Assembly (NCBI RefSeq): GCF_008704935.1
Contig: NZ_CP023692.1
Coordinates: 6,363,501 to 6,427,500, forward strand
Direction of reading: 5' to 3'
Length of the DNA stretch: 64,000 nt
From: Streptomyces vinaceus
GTDB lineage: Bacteria > Actinomycetota > Actinomycetes > Streptomycetales > Streptomycetaceae
Position 1 is the first letter of the stretch, and every line of letters begins with the position of its first letter. Below, piece after piece: positions 9,178 through 17,294 of this stretch. Both the position numbers and the translations under genes were made by a program. Below the pieces are notes generated by a model. The model worked only from the letters and a program-made list of their open reading frames with translations, was not told where the DNA came from and ran no database searches.

Positions 9178-10159
9178 GGTCGGGAACCTCGGGCTGGGTA
9201 CGGGGGAGGGGCAGGGCGGCGGTACGGGTGCGGGGGCGCCGGTTGGCCAGGGCCACCCCCGCGGTGATCAGGGGGACTCCGACGAGCACCGCCGCGGTCG
9301 GAGACTCGCCCAGCAGGGGGATGGCCAGCAGGACCACCGCGACCGGGCTCAAGCTGCCCACGGTGGAGCTGCGCTCGGCGCCGAGGCTGCGGATGGCGTA
9401 GGCGTACAGCAGGCCGGCGCACAGGCCGACCCCCAGCCCCTGCACCACCAGGAACAGGGCGATGTCGCTTCCCTCGGCCGAGGCCAGGCCGGTGGGCAGC
9501 ACCCCCGTCAGGACGAGGAGCCCCATCACCGCGAACGAGGGCAGGCACAGCAGGCCGATCGATCCGACCGGATCGAGGTCCACCTCCTTCAGCCCGAACG
9601 TGTACAGGGCCCACAGCCCGCTCGCGACGAGCAGGATCCCGGCGCCGGCCAGCACCTGCGTGTCCAGCGGGACGACGTAGCGCCAGACCAGGGCGACCAC
9701 GCCGACCGCGATCAGTGCCAGCCCGACCGCCTGCGTGCCCCGCGGCAGCCCCTTGCCCGCGGCGACCATCAGCGCGGAGACGAAGAGCGGGACCATCCCC
9801 GGGACGATCGAGCCGACGAAGGCCGCCGAGGTCAGGGAGCCGCCGTACATCGCGGCGAGGAAGAACGGCACTCCGGCCCCGCAGGCGATCTTGAGCGCGG
9901 TGGCCGGACGGACGGCGGCGATGCGTCTGCGTCGGCGCCACAGGGCGGGTGCCAGGACGAGGAGCGGGACGCCGAAGCGCAGCAGGGCCGCGTCGGCGGG
10001 CAGCAGGGAGGACGCGCTCAGGGCCCGCGCGCTGAGCGCGAAGGCGGCCCAGATGAGCACGGTCACGACCAGTGCCAGGGTGCCCTTCGCCGTGGCCGAG
10101 AGCCTCGGGCGGGCCCGCTCGGGCAGTGCCGTGACGGGTCCGGCGTTCGTGGTGACCAA
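9170..10159 (-). CDS. EamA/DMT-family membrane transporter (probable metabolite or amino acid exporter)
   Basis: A 329-residue inner-membrane protein with about ten hydrophobic helices in two repeats, as in drug/metabolite transporters (EamA fold, RhaT/YdcZ group). Segments such as GTLALVVTVLIWAAFALSA and PVAVVLLAIPLLGESPTAAVLVGVPLITAGVAL carry the family's recurrent helix pattern. Members usually export amino acids or small metabolites. It overlaps the aminotransferase start by 8 bases and faces an Lrp/AsnC gene, a layout often seen for amino acid exporters. The start is an ATG 137 bases from the regulator start. Confidence 0.88.
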   Translation of the reverse strand: MVTTNAGPVTALPERARPRLSATAKGTLALVVTVLIWAAFALSARALSASSLLPADAALLRFGVPLLVLAPALWRRRRRIAAVRPATALKIACGAGVPFFLAAMYGGSLTSAAFVGSIVPGMVPLFVSALMVAAGKGLPRGTQAVGLALIAVGVVALVWRYVVPLDTQVLAGAGILLVASGLWALYTFGLKEVDLDPVGSIGLLCLPSFAVMGLLVLTGVLPTGLASAEGSDIALFLVVQGLGVGLCAGLLYAYAIRSLGAERSSTVGSLSPVAVVLLAIPLLGESPTAAVLVGVPLITAGVALANRRPRTRTAALPLPRTQPEVPDHA

Positions 10160-10230
10160 GGGGCTCCTCCAGCCTCGGGGGGCCGGATCCGGCCAAGGAG
10201 CAACGCTAGGGCTTTCGCCGGGGCAGCCGA

Positions 10231-10277
10231 TTGCCAGTTCTGCCGCTCGGACATACGTTTGGGGCAGGATCTGCCAA
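10231..10277. promoter_or_regulatory. Candidate Lrp/AsnC operator in the divergent EamA / lrp intergenic region
   Basis: The exporter and the Lrp-type gene diverge across 137 bases. Just before the regulator start is the perfect dyad GGCAGGATCTGCC (10263-10275), and about 30 bases away is a related element TTGCCAGTTCTGCC (10231-10244) that resembles it in inverted orientation. Lrp-type proteins bind multiple degenerate sites in such regions. Seen: the dyad and the related copy. Inferred: that they are the operator. Confidence 0.35.
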
Positions 10278-10296
10278 GGAAGGGCGGAGAAGGGCC

Positions 10297-10755
10297 ATGG
10301 ACGCAGTCGATCTGCAGATCATCCGCGAGTTGCAGGCCGACGGGCGGCTCTCCAACCAGGACCTCGCCGACCGGGTCCGGCTCTCGCCCTCCCCCTGCCT
10401 GCGCCGGGTGCGGCGGCTGGAGGAGGCCGGCCTGATCCGCGGCTATACCGCCATGGTCGATCAGGTCGCCTTCGGCCTGCCGATCACGGTCTTCGTGCGG
10501 ATCCGGCTGGACCGGCACACGAAGGAGGCGGTCGGCGTCTTCGAGGCGCACGTCGCGCTCATCGAGCACATCCAGGACTGCTACCTCATGGCCGGAAGCA
10601 GCGACTACCTGCTCCGCGTGGTCATCGAGAGCCTGGAGGCGTACGAATCCCTCGTGCGCAACCGGATCCACGCCATCCCCGGCATCGCCTCGATCGAGTC
10701 CAGCTTCGCCTTCGGCAGCGTGAAACAGTCCCGGGTCTACCCGGCCCCCATGTGA
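10297..10755 (+). CDS. Lrp/AsnC family transcriptional regulator
   Basis: A 152-residue feast/famine regulator. The N-terminal helix-turn-helix runs MDAVDLQIIRELQADGRLSNQDLADRVRLSPSPCLRRVRRLEEAGLIRGY, and a C-terminal RAM/ACT-like ligand domain follows from about residue 70. The start was placed at the ATG at 10297, where the family's domain begins; an upstream in-frame start would add 22 residues that do not look like Lrp. Divergent from the EamA-aminotransferase operon, which it likely controls in response to an amino acid. It ends about 260 bases before the betaine operon. Confidence 0.92.
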   Translation: MDAVDLQIIRELQADGRLSNQDLADRVRLSPSPCLRRVRRLEEAGLIRGYTAMVDQVAFGLPITVFVRIRLDRHTKEAVGVFEAHVALIEHIQDCYLMAGSSDYLLRVVIESLEAYESLVRNRIHAIPGIASIESSFAFGSVKQSRVYPAPM

Positions 10756-10778
10756 AGCCCGGTAGGCGGGCCGTCACT

Positions 10779-10819
10779 TCACGCAGTGTGACCCGAACGA
10801 CTCGCCTCACTCTGTGTGA
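10779..10819. promoter_or_regulatory. Paired TCAC-N5-GTGA dyads upstream of the betaine operon
   Basis: The 263-base gap before the aldehyde dehydrogenase start holds two copies of a 13-base dyad: TCACGCAGTGTGA (10779-10791) and TCACTCTGTGTGA (10807-10819). Their centres are 28 bases apart, close to three helical turns. The spacing and repetition suggest a two-site operator for a dimeric regulator of the choline/betaine genes. The cognate regulator is not identifiable. No other clear element was seen in the rest of the gap. Confidence 0.45.
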
Positions 10820-11018
10820 TGGCCCGAGGTGGCTGCGGCTCCTCTGAATTCCCCACCCTGCAACCTGCCTTACATGTCCGCTTTTGCCCTGCCTTCGAGC
10901 GTGAACAAGAACACTCTCCGCAATGCATTGCGCATGGATTTCGGGAGCCCGGGCAACCGGGCGGTTCGTGTCGGTGCCACCCGGCAGGGGGATCAGAGGA
11001 CGAAAGGCAATACGCAAC

Positions 11019-12527
11019 GTGACCGCAGCACAACAGAGCATCCATGTGGGCGGAGAGTGGCGCGCGGCCCTCTCCGGCGCCACCCGCGAGATCATCGACC
11101 CCGTCGACGCGACCGCCTTCGCGGTCGTGGCCGAAGGCGGCGTCCAGGACACCGACGAAGCCGTGGCCGCTGCGCGCGCCGCGTTCGACGACGGTGCCTG
11201 GCCGCGCACACCGGTCGCCGAGCGGGCCGCACTGCTGCGGCGGGTGGCCGCCCTGCTGGAGCGCGACCGCGAGCGGATCGGTGCCCTGGAGAGCCAGGAC
11301 GCGGGCAAGACGCTGGAGGAGGGCCGCGTCGACGTCGACTGCGTCCGCGACGCCTTCCTGTACTTCGCCGACCTCGTCGCGAACGAGGACGGCGCACGCG
11401 TCGTCGACGCCGGTTCGGACGAGATCCGCAGCGTCGTCGTGCACGAGCCGGTCGGGGTCTGCGCCCTGATCACGCCGTGGAACTATCCGGTGCTCCAGGC
11501 CAGCTGGAAGATCGCGCCCGCCCTGGCCGCCGGCAACACGTGCGTGATCAAGCCGAGCGAGATCACCCCGCTGACCACCGTCGTACTGGTGGAGCTGCTC
11601 CTGGAGGCCGGACTGCCGCTCGGCGCGGCCAACGTCGTCACCGGCCCCGGCGGGACGGTCGGCGCCCGGCTCGCCGAACACCCCGACGTCGACCTCATCT
11701 CGTTCACGGGCGGTCTCGTCAGCGGTACGAAGGTCGCCCGGGCGGCCGCCGACAGCGTGAAGAAGGTCGCCCTCGAACTCGGCGGCAAGAACCCCAACGT
11801 CGTCTTCGCCGACGCCTGTTCCACGCCCGAGGCGTTCGACACCGCCGTGGACCAGGCGCTCAACGCCGCCTTCATCCACAGCGGTCAGGTCTGCTCCGCG
11901 GGCTCCCGCCTCATCGTCGAGGAGCCGCTGCGCGACCGCTTCGTCGCCGAGCTCGCCCGCCGGGCCCAGCTGATCCGGCTGGGGCGCGGCACCGACGAGG
12001 GCGTCGAGTGCGGACCGCTGGTGTCCGCGGCCCAGCTGGCGCGGACCGAGGAGTACGTGGCCTCCGCCCTCGCCGAGGGCGCGGTCCTGCGCGCGGGCGG
12101 CGAGAAGCCGGCCGGCCCCGGCTACTTCTTCCGGCCCACGGTCCTGGACCGCTGCCACCGCGGCATGCGGGTCGTCCGCGAGGAGGTCTTCGGCCCGGTC
12201 CTCACCGTGGAGACCTTCCGCACCGAGGAGGAGGCCGTCGCGCTCGCCAACGACACCGAGTACGGCCTCGCCGGAGCGGTGTGGACCTCCGACGGGGACC
12301 GGGCCCGGCGGGTCGCGGCCGCGCTGCGCCACGGCACCGTCTGGATCAACGACTTCCACCCCTACCTGCCGCAGGCGGAGTGGGGCGGCTTCGGCAAGTC
12401 CGGCATCGGACGCGAACTGGGCCCGGGCGGCCTCGGCGAGTACCGCGAGGCCAAGCACATCTACCAGAACCTCGCCCCGCGCCCCGTGCGCTGGTTCGCG
12501 GGCGCGGCGGAGAAGGACCAGGCATGA
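11019..12527 (+). CDS. Betaine-aldehyde dehydrogenase-type NAD(P)-dependent aldehyde dehydrogenase
   Basis: A 502-residue aldehyde dehydrogenase. Conserved elements: ITPWNYPVLQASWKIAPALAAGNTCVIKPSE (cofactor region, about 150-180), the catalytic glutamate motif LELGGKNPN (about 255), and the nucleophilic cysteine in FIHSGQVCSAGSR (about 290). Paired with a GMC choline-dehydrogenase-type gene and a betaine ABC transporter, it most likely oxidises betaine aldehyde to glycine betaine in the cytoplasm. The GTG at 11019 was chosen because the family's N-terminus (IHVGGEW) starts just after it and an AAAGG lies about 11 bases upstream. An ATG at 10923 would add 32 atypical residues. Its TGA overlaps the next ATG (ATGA), so translation is coupled. 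Confidence 0.9.
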   Translation: MTAAQQSIHVGGEWRAALSGATREIIDPVDATAFAVVAEGGVQDTDEAVAAARAAFDDGAWPRTPVAERAALLRRVAALLERDRERIGALESQDAGKTLEEGRVDVDCVRDAFLYFADLVANEDGARVVDAGSDEIRSVVVHEPVGVCALITPWNYPVLQASWKIAPALAAGNTCVIKPSEITPLTTVVLVELLLEAGLPLGAANVVTGPGGTVGARLAEHPDVDLISFTGGLVSGTKVARAAADSVKKVALELGGKNPNVVFADACSTPEAFDTAVDQALNAAFIHSGQVCSAGSRLIVEEPLRDRFVAELARRAQLIRLGRGTDEGVECGPLVSAAQLARTEEYVASALAEGAVLRAGGEKPAGPGYFFRPTVLDRCHRGMRVVREEVFGPVLTVETFRTEEEAVALANDTEYGLAGAVWTSDGDRARRVAAALRHGTVWINDFHPYLPQAEWGGFGKSGIGRELGPGGLGEYREAKHIYQNLAPRPVRWFAGAAEKDQA

Positions 12528-14098
12528 ACGACCGCGTCAACGACCGCACGAACGACCGCATCGACGACCGCGCGGACGACCGGCACGTGTACGACTACGT
12601 CGTCGTCGGCGGCGGCACCGCCGGCTCGGTGATCGCCTCCAGGCTGACCGAGGACCCCGACGTCAGCGTCGCCGTCATCGAGGGCGGCCCCAGTGACGTC
12701 GGCCGCGACGACGTCCTCACCCTGCGCCGCTGGATGGGCCTGCTCGGGGGCGAGCTCGACTACGACTACCCCACCACCGAGCAGCCCCGGGGCAACTCGT
12801 ACATCCGGCACAGCCGTGCGCGGGTCCTGGGCGGCTGCTCCTCGCACAACACCCTCATCGCCTTCAAGCCGCTCCCCTCCGACTGGGACGAGTGGGCCGC
12901 GGCCGGTGCCGAGGGCTGGGACGCGGCGGCCATGGACCCCTACTTCGCCCGGCTGCGCAACAACATCGTCCCCGTGGCCGAGGCCGACCGGAACGCGATC
13001 GCCCGGGACTTCGTCGACGCGGCGCGGACCGCGCTCGGCGTCCCGCGCGTCGAGGGCTTCAACAAGGCCCCCTTCCACGAGGGCGCCGGCTTCTTCGACC
13101 TCGCGTACCACCCGGAGAACAACAAGCGGTCCTCCGCGTCCGTCGCCTACCTGCACCCGTTCCTGGACCGGCCCAACCTGCACATCGCCCTGGAGACCTG
13201 GGCTTTCCGGCTGGAGCTGGAGGGCACGCGTGCCACCGGCGTGCACATCCGCACCAAGGAGGGCGCGGAGCACGTCGTGCGCGCCCGGCGCGAGGTCCTG
13301 GTGTGCGCCGGGGCCGTGGACACCCCGCGCCTGCTGCTGCACTCGGGCATCGGGCCGCGCGCCGACCTGGAGAAGCTGGGCATCCCCGTCGTGCACGACC
13401 TGCCGGGCGTCGGGGAGAACCTGCTCGACCACCCCGAGTCGGTCATCGTCTGGGAGACGCACGGACCGATCCCGGAGAACTCCGCGATGGACTCCGACGC
13501 CGGACTGTTCGTCCGCCGGGATCCCGGATCCGAGGGGCCGGACCTGATGTTCCACTTCTACCAGGTCCCCTTCACCGACAACCCCGAGCGCATCGGCTAC
13601 GAACGGCCCGCGCACGGCGTGTCGATGACCCCGAACATCCCCAAGCCGCGCAGCCGCGGCCGGCTCTACCTGACGAGCGCCGACCCCGAGGACAAGCCCG
13701 CGCTCGACTTCCGGTACTTCACCGACGAGGACGACTACGACGGCCGGACCCTCGTCGACGGCATCCGCATCGCCCGGAAGATCGCCGAGAGCGAGCCGCT
13801 GGCCGGATGGCTGAAGCGCGAGGTGTGCCCCGGTCCTGAGGTGACCTCCGACGAGGAGCTCAGCGCGTACGCGCGCCACGTCGCGCACACCGTCTACCAC
13901 CCCGCCGGCACCTGCCGGATGGGCGCCGTCGACGACGAACTCGCCGTCGTCGCCCCCGACCTGCGCATCCGGGGCCTCGACGGCATCCGGATCGCCGACG
14001 CGTCCGTTTTCCCCACCATGACCGCCGTGAACCCGATGATCGGCGTCCTCATGGTCGGCGAGAAATGCGCCGACCTGCTGGGAGGTACCACCCGATGA
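12524..14098 (+). CDS. GMC family FAD-dependent oxidoreductase, probable choline dehydrogenase
   Basis: A 524-residue glucose-methanol-choline oxidoreductase. After a short Asp/Arg-rich leader comes the FAD-binding motif YDYVVVGGGTAGSVIASRL, then GMC motifs around SRARVLGGCSSHN and the signature GAVDTPRLLLHSGIG. The C-terminal catalytic region has HTVYHPAGTCRMG, with the conserved His, and the closing VNPMIGVLMVGEKCADLL. With the coupled aldehyde dehydrogenase it would convert choline to glycine betaine, an osmoprotectant. The ATG overlaps the upstream stop, and its own stop overlaps the ABC ATPase start (ATGA), so three genes run as one translational unit. The exact alcohol substrate is inferred from context. 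Confidence 0.88.
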   Translation: MNDRVNDRTNDRIDDRADDRHVYDYVVVGGGTAGSVIASRLTEDPDVSVAVIEGGPSDVGRDDVLTLRRWMGLLGGELDYDYPTTEQPRGNSYIRHSRARVLGGCSSHNTLIAFKPLPSDWDEWAAAGAEGWDAAAMDPYFARLRNNIVPVAEADRNAIARDFVDAARTALGVPRVEGFNKAPFHEGAGFFDLAYHPENNKRSSASVAYLHPFLDRPNLHIALETWAFRLELEGTRATGVHIRTKEGAEHVVRARREVLVCAGAVDTPRLLLHSGIGPRADLEKLGIPVVHDLPGVGENLLDHPESVIVWETHGPIPENSAMDSDAGLFVRRDPGSEGPDLMFHFYQVPFTDNPERIGYERPAHGVSMTPNIPKPRSRGRLYLTSADPEDKPALDFRYFTDEDDYDGRTLVDGIRIARKIAESEPLAGWLKREVCPGPEVTSDEELSAYARHVAHTVYHPAGTCRMGAVDDELAVVAPDLRIRGLDGIRIADASVFPTMTAVNPMIGVLMVGEKCADLLGGTTR

Positions 14099-15171
14099 AC
14101 GCTCCGCGCACCGCCACCACCCCCGCACAGCCCGTCTTCTCCGTACGCGACCTGTGGAAGGTCTTCGGTCCGAAGGCCGACCGCGTGCCCGCCGACCCGG
14201 AGCTCGGCGCCCTCGGCGCGGCCGAGCTGCGCGAGCGCACCGGCTGCACGGCCGCCGTCCGCGACGTCTCCTTCGACGTGCACAAGGGCGAGGTCTTCGT
14301 CGTCATGGGCCTGTCGGGCTCGGGCAAGTCGACGCTCGTACGCTGCCTGACCCGGCTCATCGAGCCGACCTCGGGCACGATCTCCATCGACGGTGAGGAC
14401 GTGCTGTCCATGGACACCGGCCGGCTCCGCGAGCTGCGCCGGCACCGGGCGGCGATGGTCTTCCAGCACTTCGGGCTGCTGCCGCACCGCACGGTGCTCG
14501 ACAACATCGCCTACGGGCTGGAGATCCAGGGGGTGGGACGCGGCGAACGGCGCGAGCGGGCGGCCGAGTTCGTCGCCAAGGTCGGCCTCGACGGCATGGA
14601 GCAGCGCCGACCGGCCCAGTTGTCCGGCGGCCAGCAGCAGCGCGTGGGCCTGGCCCGCGCCCTCGCCGTCGACCCCGAAGTCCTCCTGTTCGACGAGCCG
14701 TTCAGTGCGCTGGACCCGCTCATCCGGCGGGACATGCAGGAGGAGGTCGTACGCCTGCACCGCGAGGAGGGGCGCACGATGGTCTTCATCACGCACGACC
14801 TGAGCGAGGCCCTGAAGCTCGGCGACCGCATCGCGCTGATGCGCGACGGGCGGATCGTGCAGCTGGGTACGCCGGAGGAGATCGTGGGCGACCCGGCCGA
14901 CGACTACGTCAGGGACTTCGTCCGGGACGTGCCGCGCGAACAGGTGCTGACCGTCCGCTCGGCGATGCGCCCCGCGCTCGCCGGCGAGGGCGGGAGCGGC
15001 CCCGCGCTGGATCCCGGCGCCACCGTCCACGAGGCCATCGAGGCCGTCGCCCGTACGGGCGAGAACGCGCGGGTCGTCGAGGACGGCCGCTGCCTCGGCG
15101 TGGTCGACCACGCCGGACTGCTCGGTGTCGTCGCCGGGGTACCGGCCGCGGCCCGGAAGGCGGTGGCCTGA
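14095..15171 (+). CDS. Glycine betaine/proline ABC transporter, ATP-binding subunit
   Basis: A 358-residue ATPase of the OpuAA/ProV group: Walker A GLSGSGKSTL at about residue 72, signature LSGGQQQRVGLARAL, Walker B VLLFDEPFSALD and the switch His in FITHDLSEAL. The C-terminal 100 residues form a shortened, single CBS-like accessory region (TVHEAIEAVARTGENARVVEDGRCLGVVDHAGLLGVV), as in betaine importers whose CBS domains sense ionic strength. Coupled by ATGA to the dehydrogenase and by TGATG to a small ORF. It powers the permease encoded just downstream. Confidence 0.93.
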   Translation: MNAPRTATTPAQPVFSVRDLWKVFGPKADRVPADPELGALGAAELRERTGCTAAVRDVSFDVHKGEVFVVMGLSGSGKSTLVRCLTRLIEPTSGTISIDGEDVLSMDTGRLRELRRHRAAMVFQHFGLLPHRTVLDNIAYGLEIQGVGRGERRERAAEFVAKVGLDGMEQRRPAQLSGGQQQRVGLARALAVDPEVLLFDEPFSALDPLIRRDMQEEVVRLHREEGRTMVFITHDLSEALKLGDRIALMRDGRIVQLGTPEEIVGDPADDYVRDFVRDVPREQVLTVRSAMRPALAGEGGSGPALDPGATVHEAIEAVARTGENARVVEDGRCLGVVDHAGLLGVVAGVPAAARKAVA

Positions 15172-15320
15172 TGTACGCCCATACGACCTGGCCGCCGCCG
15201 GGCGCCACCGCCGTCACGTCCGCCACCACGGACGCGGTGGCCACCGAGGCCACGTCCGCCACCGCGGCCACGTGCGCCACCGCGGCCTCGGCCGCCTCCG
15301 AGGGGCGGTGGAGCCGATGA
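15171..15320 (+). CDS. Translationally coupled Ala/Thr-rich small ORF (49 aa) inside the betaine transporter operon
   Basis: This ORF exactly fills the gap between the ATPase and permease genes. Its ATG shares a base with the ATPase TGA (TGATG), and its TGA overlaps the permease ATG (ATGA). The peptide begins MYAHTTWPPPG and then is mostly Ala and Thr, built partly by imperfect 18-base tandem units (GCCACGTCCGCCACCGCG-like, about 15253-15296). It has one Cys and no clear membrane helix. Stop-to-start coupling at both ends argues that ribosomes translate it. It may be a coupling leader for the permease or a small transporter-associated peptide; low complexity makes drift of a spacer possible. 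Confidence 0.5.
   Translation: MYAHTTWPPPGATAVTSATTDAVATEATSATAATCATAASAASEGRWSR
15253..15296 (+). repeat. Imperfect 18-base tandem repeat in the small coupled ORF
   Basis: Between about 15253 and 15296 a unit close to GCCACGTCCGCCACCGCG recurs in tandem (GCCACGTCCGCCACC then GCCACGTGCGCCACC, flanked by further GCCACC and GCGGCC pieces). The period is a multiple of three, so it expands the Ala-Thr-rich peptide in frame. Slippage is the likely origin, and length may vary between strains. Confidence 0.5.
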
Positions 15321-17293
15321 CCGCCACCGCCACCCCCGCCACCGCCAGGGGCTCCGTCACCGCAGGCGACGCACGCCCCTCGGCCCTACGCGCCCTCGCG
15401 CGCCACCGCCGCCACCTGATCGGCGCGGGCGCTGCCCTCGGCCTCGTCCTGGGATCCGTACTCCTGGGCGGCGGCAGCTGGCCGGCCGCCCTCGCCGTCG
15501 ACCTGTCCGGACCGCTGGAGCGCGCCAGCGACTGGATCGTCGACAACCGCGACGGCCACCCGCTGTTCCTCTACTTCCTCGGCCACGTCAGCAACCTCGT
15601 GGTCGTGTCCGTCCGCGCGGTGTACCTGCTGCTGCTCGCTCTCGGCTGGGCCGGCGTCACCGCCGCCGCCGGGCTGGTGGCCTGGCGCGTCGCGGGCGTC
15701 CGCCTGGCGCTGACCTCCCTCGCCGCCTTCGCCGTGTGCGGACTGCTCGGCATGTGGGTGCCGACCATGCAGACGCTCGCCCTGATGGTGGTGGCCGTCT
15801 TCGCGTCCGTACTGCTCGGAGGCTTCCTCGGGCTGGTCGCGGGGCTATCCGACCGTATGCACCGCGTCCTGCGGCCGGTCCTGGACACCATGCAGGTGCT
15901 GCCTGCCTTCGCGTACCTCCTGCCCGTCGTGCTGGTCTTCGGCATCGGTGTGCCCGCCGCCGTCCTCGCGACCGTCGTCTACGCCGCCCCGCCCATGGCG
16001 CGCCTGACCGCACTCGGACTGCGCGGCGCCGACGCCGGCGTCGTGGAGGCCGCCACCTCCCTCGGGGCCACCGGCCGGCAGCGGCTGCTGACGGCCCGCC
16101 TTCCGCTGGCCCGCAAGGAACTGCTGCTCGGCGTCAACCAGTCGATCATGATGGCGCTGGGCATGGCCGTGATCGCGTCCGTCATCGGCGCGGGCGGCCT
16201 CGGCGACCGCGTCTACCAGGCGCTGGCCTCCGTGGACGTCGGCGCAGCGCTCGCCGCCGGCGTGCCGATCGTGCTGCTCGCCGTCGTCCTGGACCGGGTC
16301 ACCGCCGCCGCGGGGGAGCGGATCGGCGCGGCCGAGGCCGGGCGGTCCCGGCTCGGCTGGGCCGTCGCCGCCGCGGTGACCGCCGCCGTCGCCGTCGGCG
16401 GGCGCCTCGCCGACCGGCTCTCGTGGCCCGACGGGTGGACGGTGGACATCGCCGAACCCGTCAACCGGGCCGTCGACTGGATGACCGCCCACCTGTACTC
16501 CGGCGTGCCCGTCATCGGCGGCACCGCCGACTGGGCCGGCCACTTCACCACCTGGGTCCTCAACCCGCTGCGCCACGGACTGCAGTGGCTGCCCTGGTGG
16601 GCCGTGCTGCTGGCCGTCGGCGCCCTCGCCCTGCTCATCGGCACCTGGCGCACCGCCGCGACCGCGGTCCTCGCCATGGCCGCGATCGGCGTGCTCGGCG
16701 TCTGGGACCCGGCCCTCGACACCCTGTCCCAGGTGCTGGCCGCCGTCGCCGTGACCCTGCTGCTCGGGGTCGGACTCGGCGTCGCCGCGGCCCGCAGCAG
16801 CCGCCTGGGGCGCGCGCTGCGCCCGGTCCTCGACGTCTTCCAGACGATGCCGCAGTTCGTCTACCTCATCCCCGTCGTCGCCCTGTTCGGCGTGGGCCGC
16901 GCCCCGGCGGTCGCCGCCGCCGTGGTCTACGCGCTGCCCGCGGTGGTACGCATCACGGCCCAGGGCGTGCGCGCGGTGAACCCGGCCGCCCTGGAGTCCT
17001 CGCGCTCGCTGGGCGCGACGGGGCGCCAGCAACTGCTCCAGGTCCAGCTGCCGCTGGCCCGGCCCGCGCTCCTGCTGGCCGTCAACCAGGGCGTGGTGCT
17101 GGTCCTCGCCGTGGTCGTCATCGGCGGCCTCGTGGGCGGTGGTGCGCTCGGCTACGACGCGGTCTTCGGCCTCGCCCAGGGCGACCTGGCGACCGGTCTG
17201 GTCGCGGGCGCCGCGATCGTGTGCCTCGGCCTGATGCTCGACCGCGTCACCCAGCCCACGCACCGCCGCGACCTCGCCGGAAAGGGGGCCTGA
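15317..17293 (+). CDS. Glycine betaine ABC transporter, double-length fused permease
   Basis: A 658-residue membrane protein that contains two complete OpuAB/ProW-like permease units in tandem. Each half has several hydrophobic helices and its own cytoplasmic EAA loop: VEAATSLGATGRQRLLTARLPLARKE near residue 246, then a matching ALESSRSLGATGRQQLLQ loop near residue 558, each ending in a glycine-rich GAGGLG or GGGALG element. Usual family members are 280-300 residues and dimerise, so this is a fused dimer whose halves could diverge. Starts at an ATG overlapping the small ORF stop; an in-frame start at 15125 would add a His/Arg-rich low-complexity leader and was rejected. Confidence 0.9.
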   Translation: MTATATPATARGSVTAGDARPSALRALARHRRHLIGAGAALGLVLGSVLLGGGSWPAALAVDLSGPLERASDWIVDNRDGHPLFLYFLGHVSNLVVVSVRAVYLLLLALGWAGVTAAAGLVAWRVAGVRLALTSLAAFAVCGLLGMWVPTMQTLALMVVAVFASVLLGGFLGLVAGLSDRMHRVLRPVLDTMQVLPAFAYLLPVVLVFGIGVPAAVLATVVYAAPPMARLTALGLRGADAGVVEAATSLGATGRQRLLTARLPLARKELLLGVNQSIMMALGMAVIASVIGAGGLGDRVYQALASVDVGAALAAGVPIVLLAVVLDRVTAAAGERIGAAEAGRSRLGWAVAAAVTAAVAVGGRLADRLSWPDGWTVDIAEPVNRAVDWMTAHLYSGVPVIGGTADWAGHFTTWVLNPLRHGLQWLPWWAVLLAVGALALLIGTWRTAATAVLAMAAIGVLGVWDPALDTLSQVLAAVAVTLLLGVGLGVAAARSSRLGRALRPVLDVFQTMPQFVYLIPVVALFGVGRAPAVAAAVVYALPAVVRITAQGVRAVNPAALESSRSLGATGRQQLLQVQLPLARPALLLAVNQGVVLVLAVVVIGGLVGGGALGYDAVFGLAQGDLATGLVAGAAIVCLGLMLDRVTQPTHRRDLAGKGA

Positions 17294-17294
17294 G

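Noticed and set aside
15125..15316. Upstream in-frame extension of the betaine permease
   Set aside because: It would add a His/Arg/Gly low-complexity leader and overlap the ATPase and small ORF. The ATGA-coupled start at 15317 gives the normal N-terminus.
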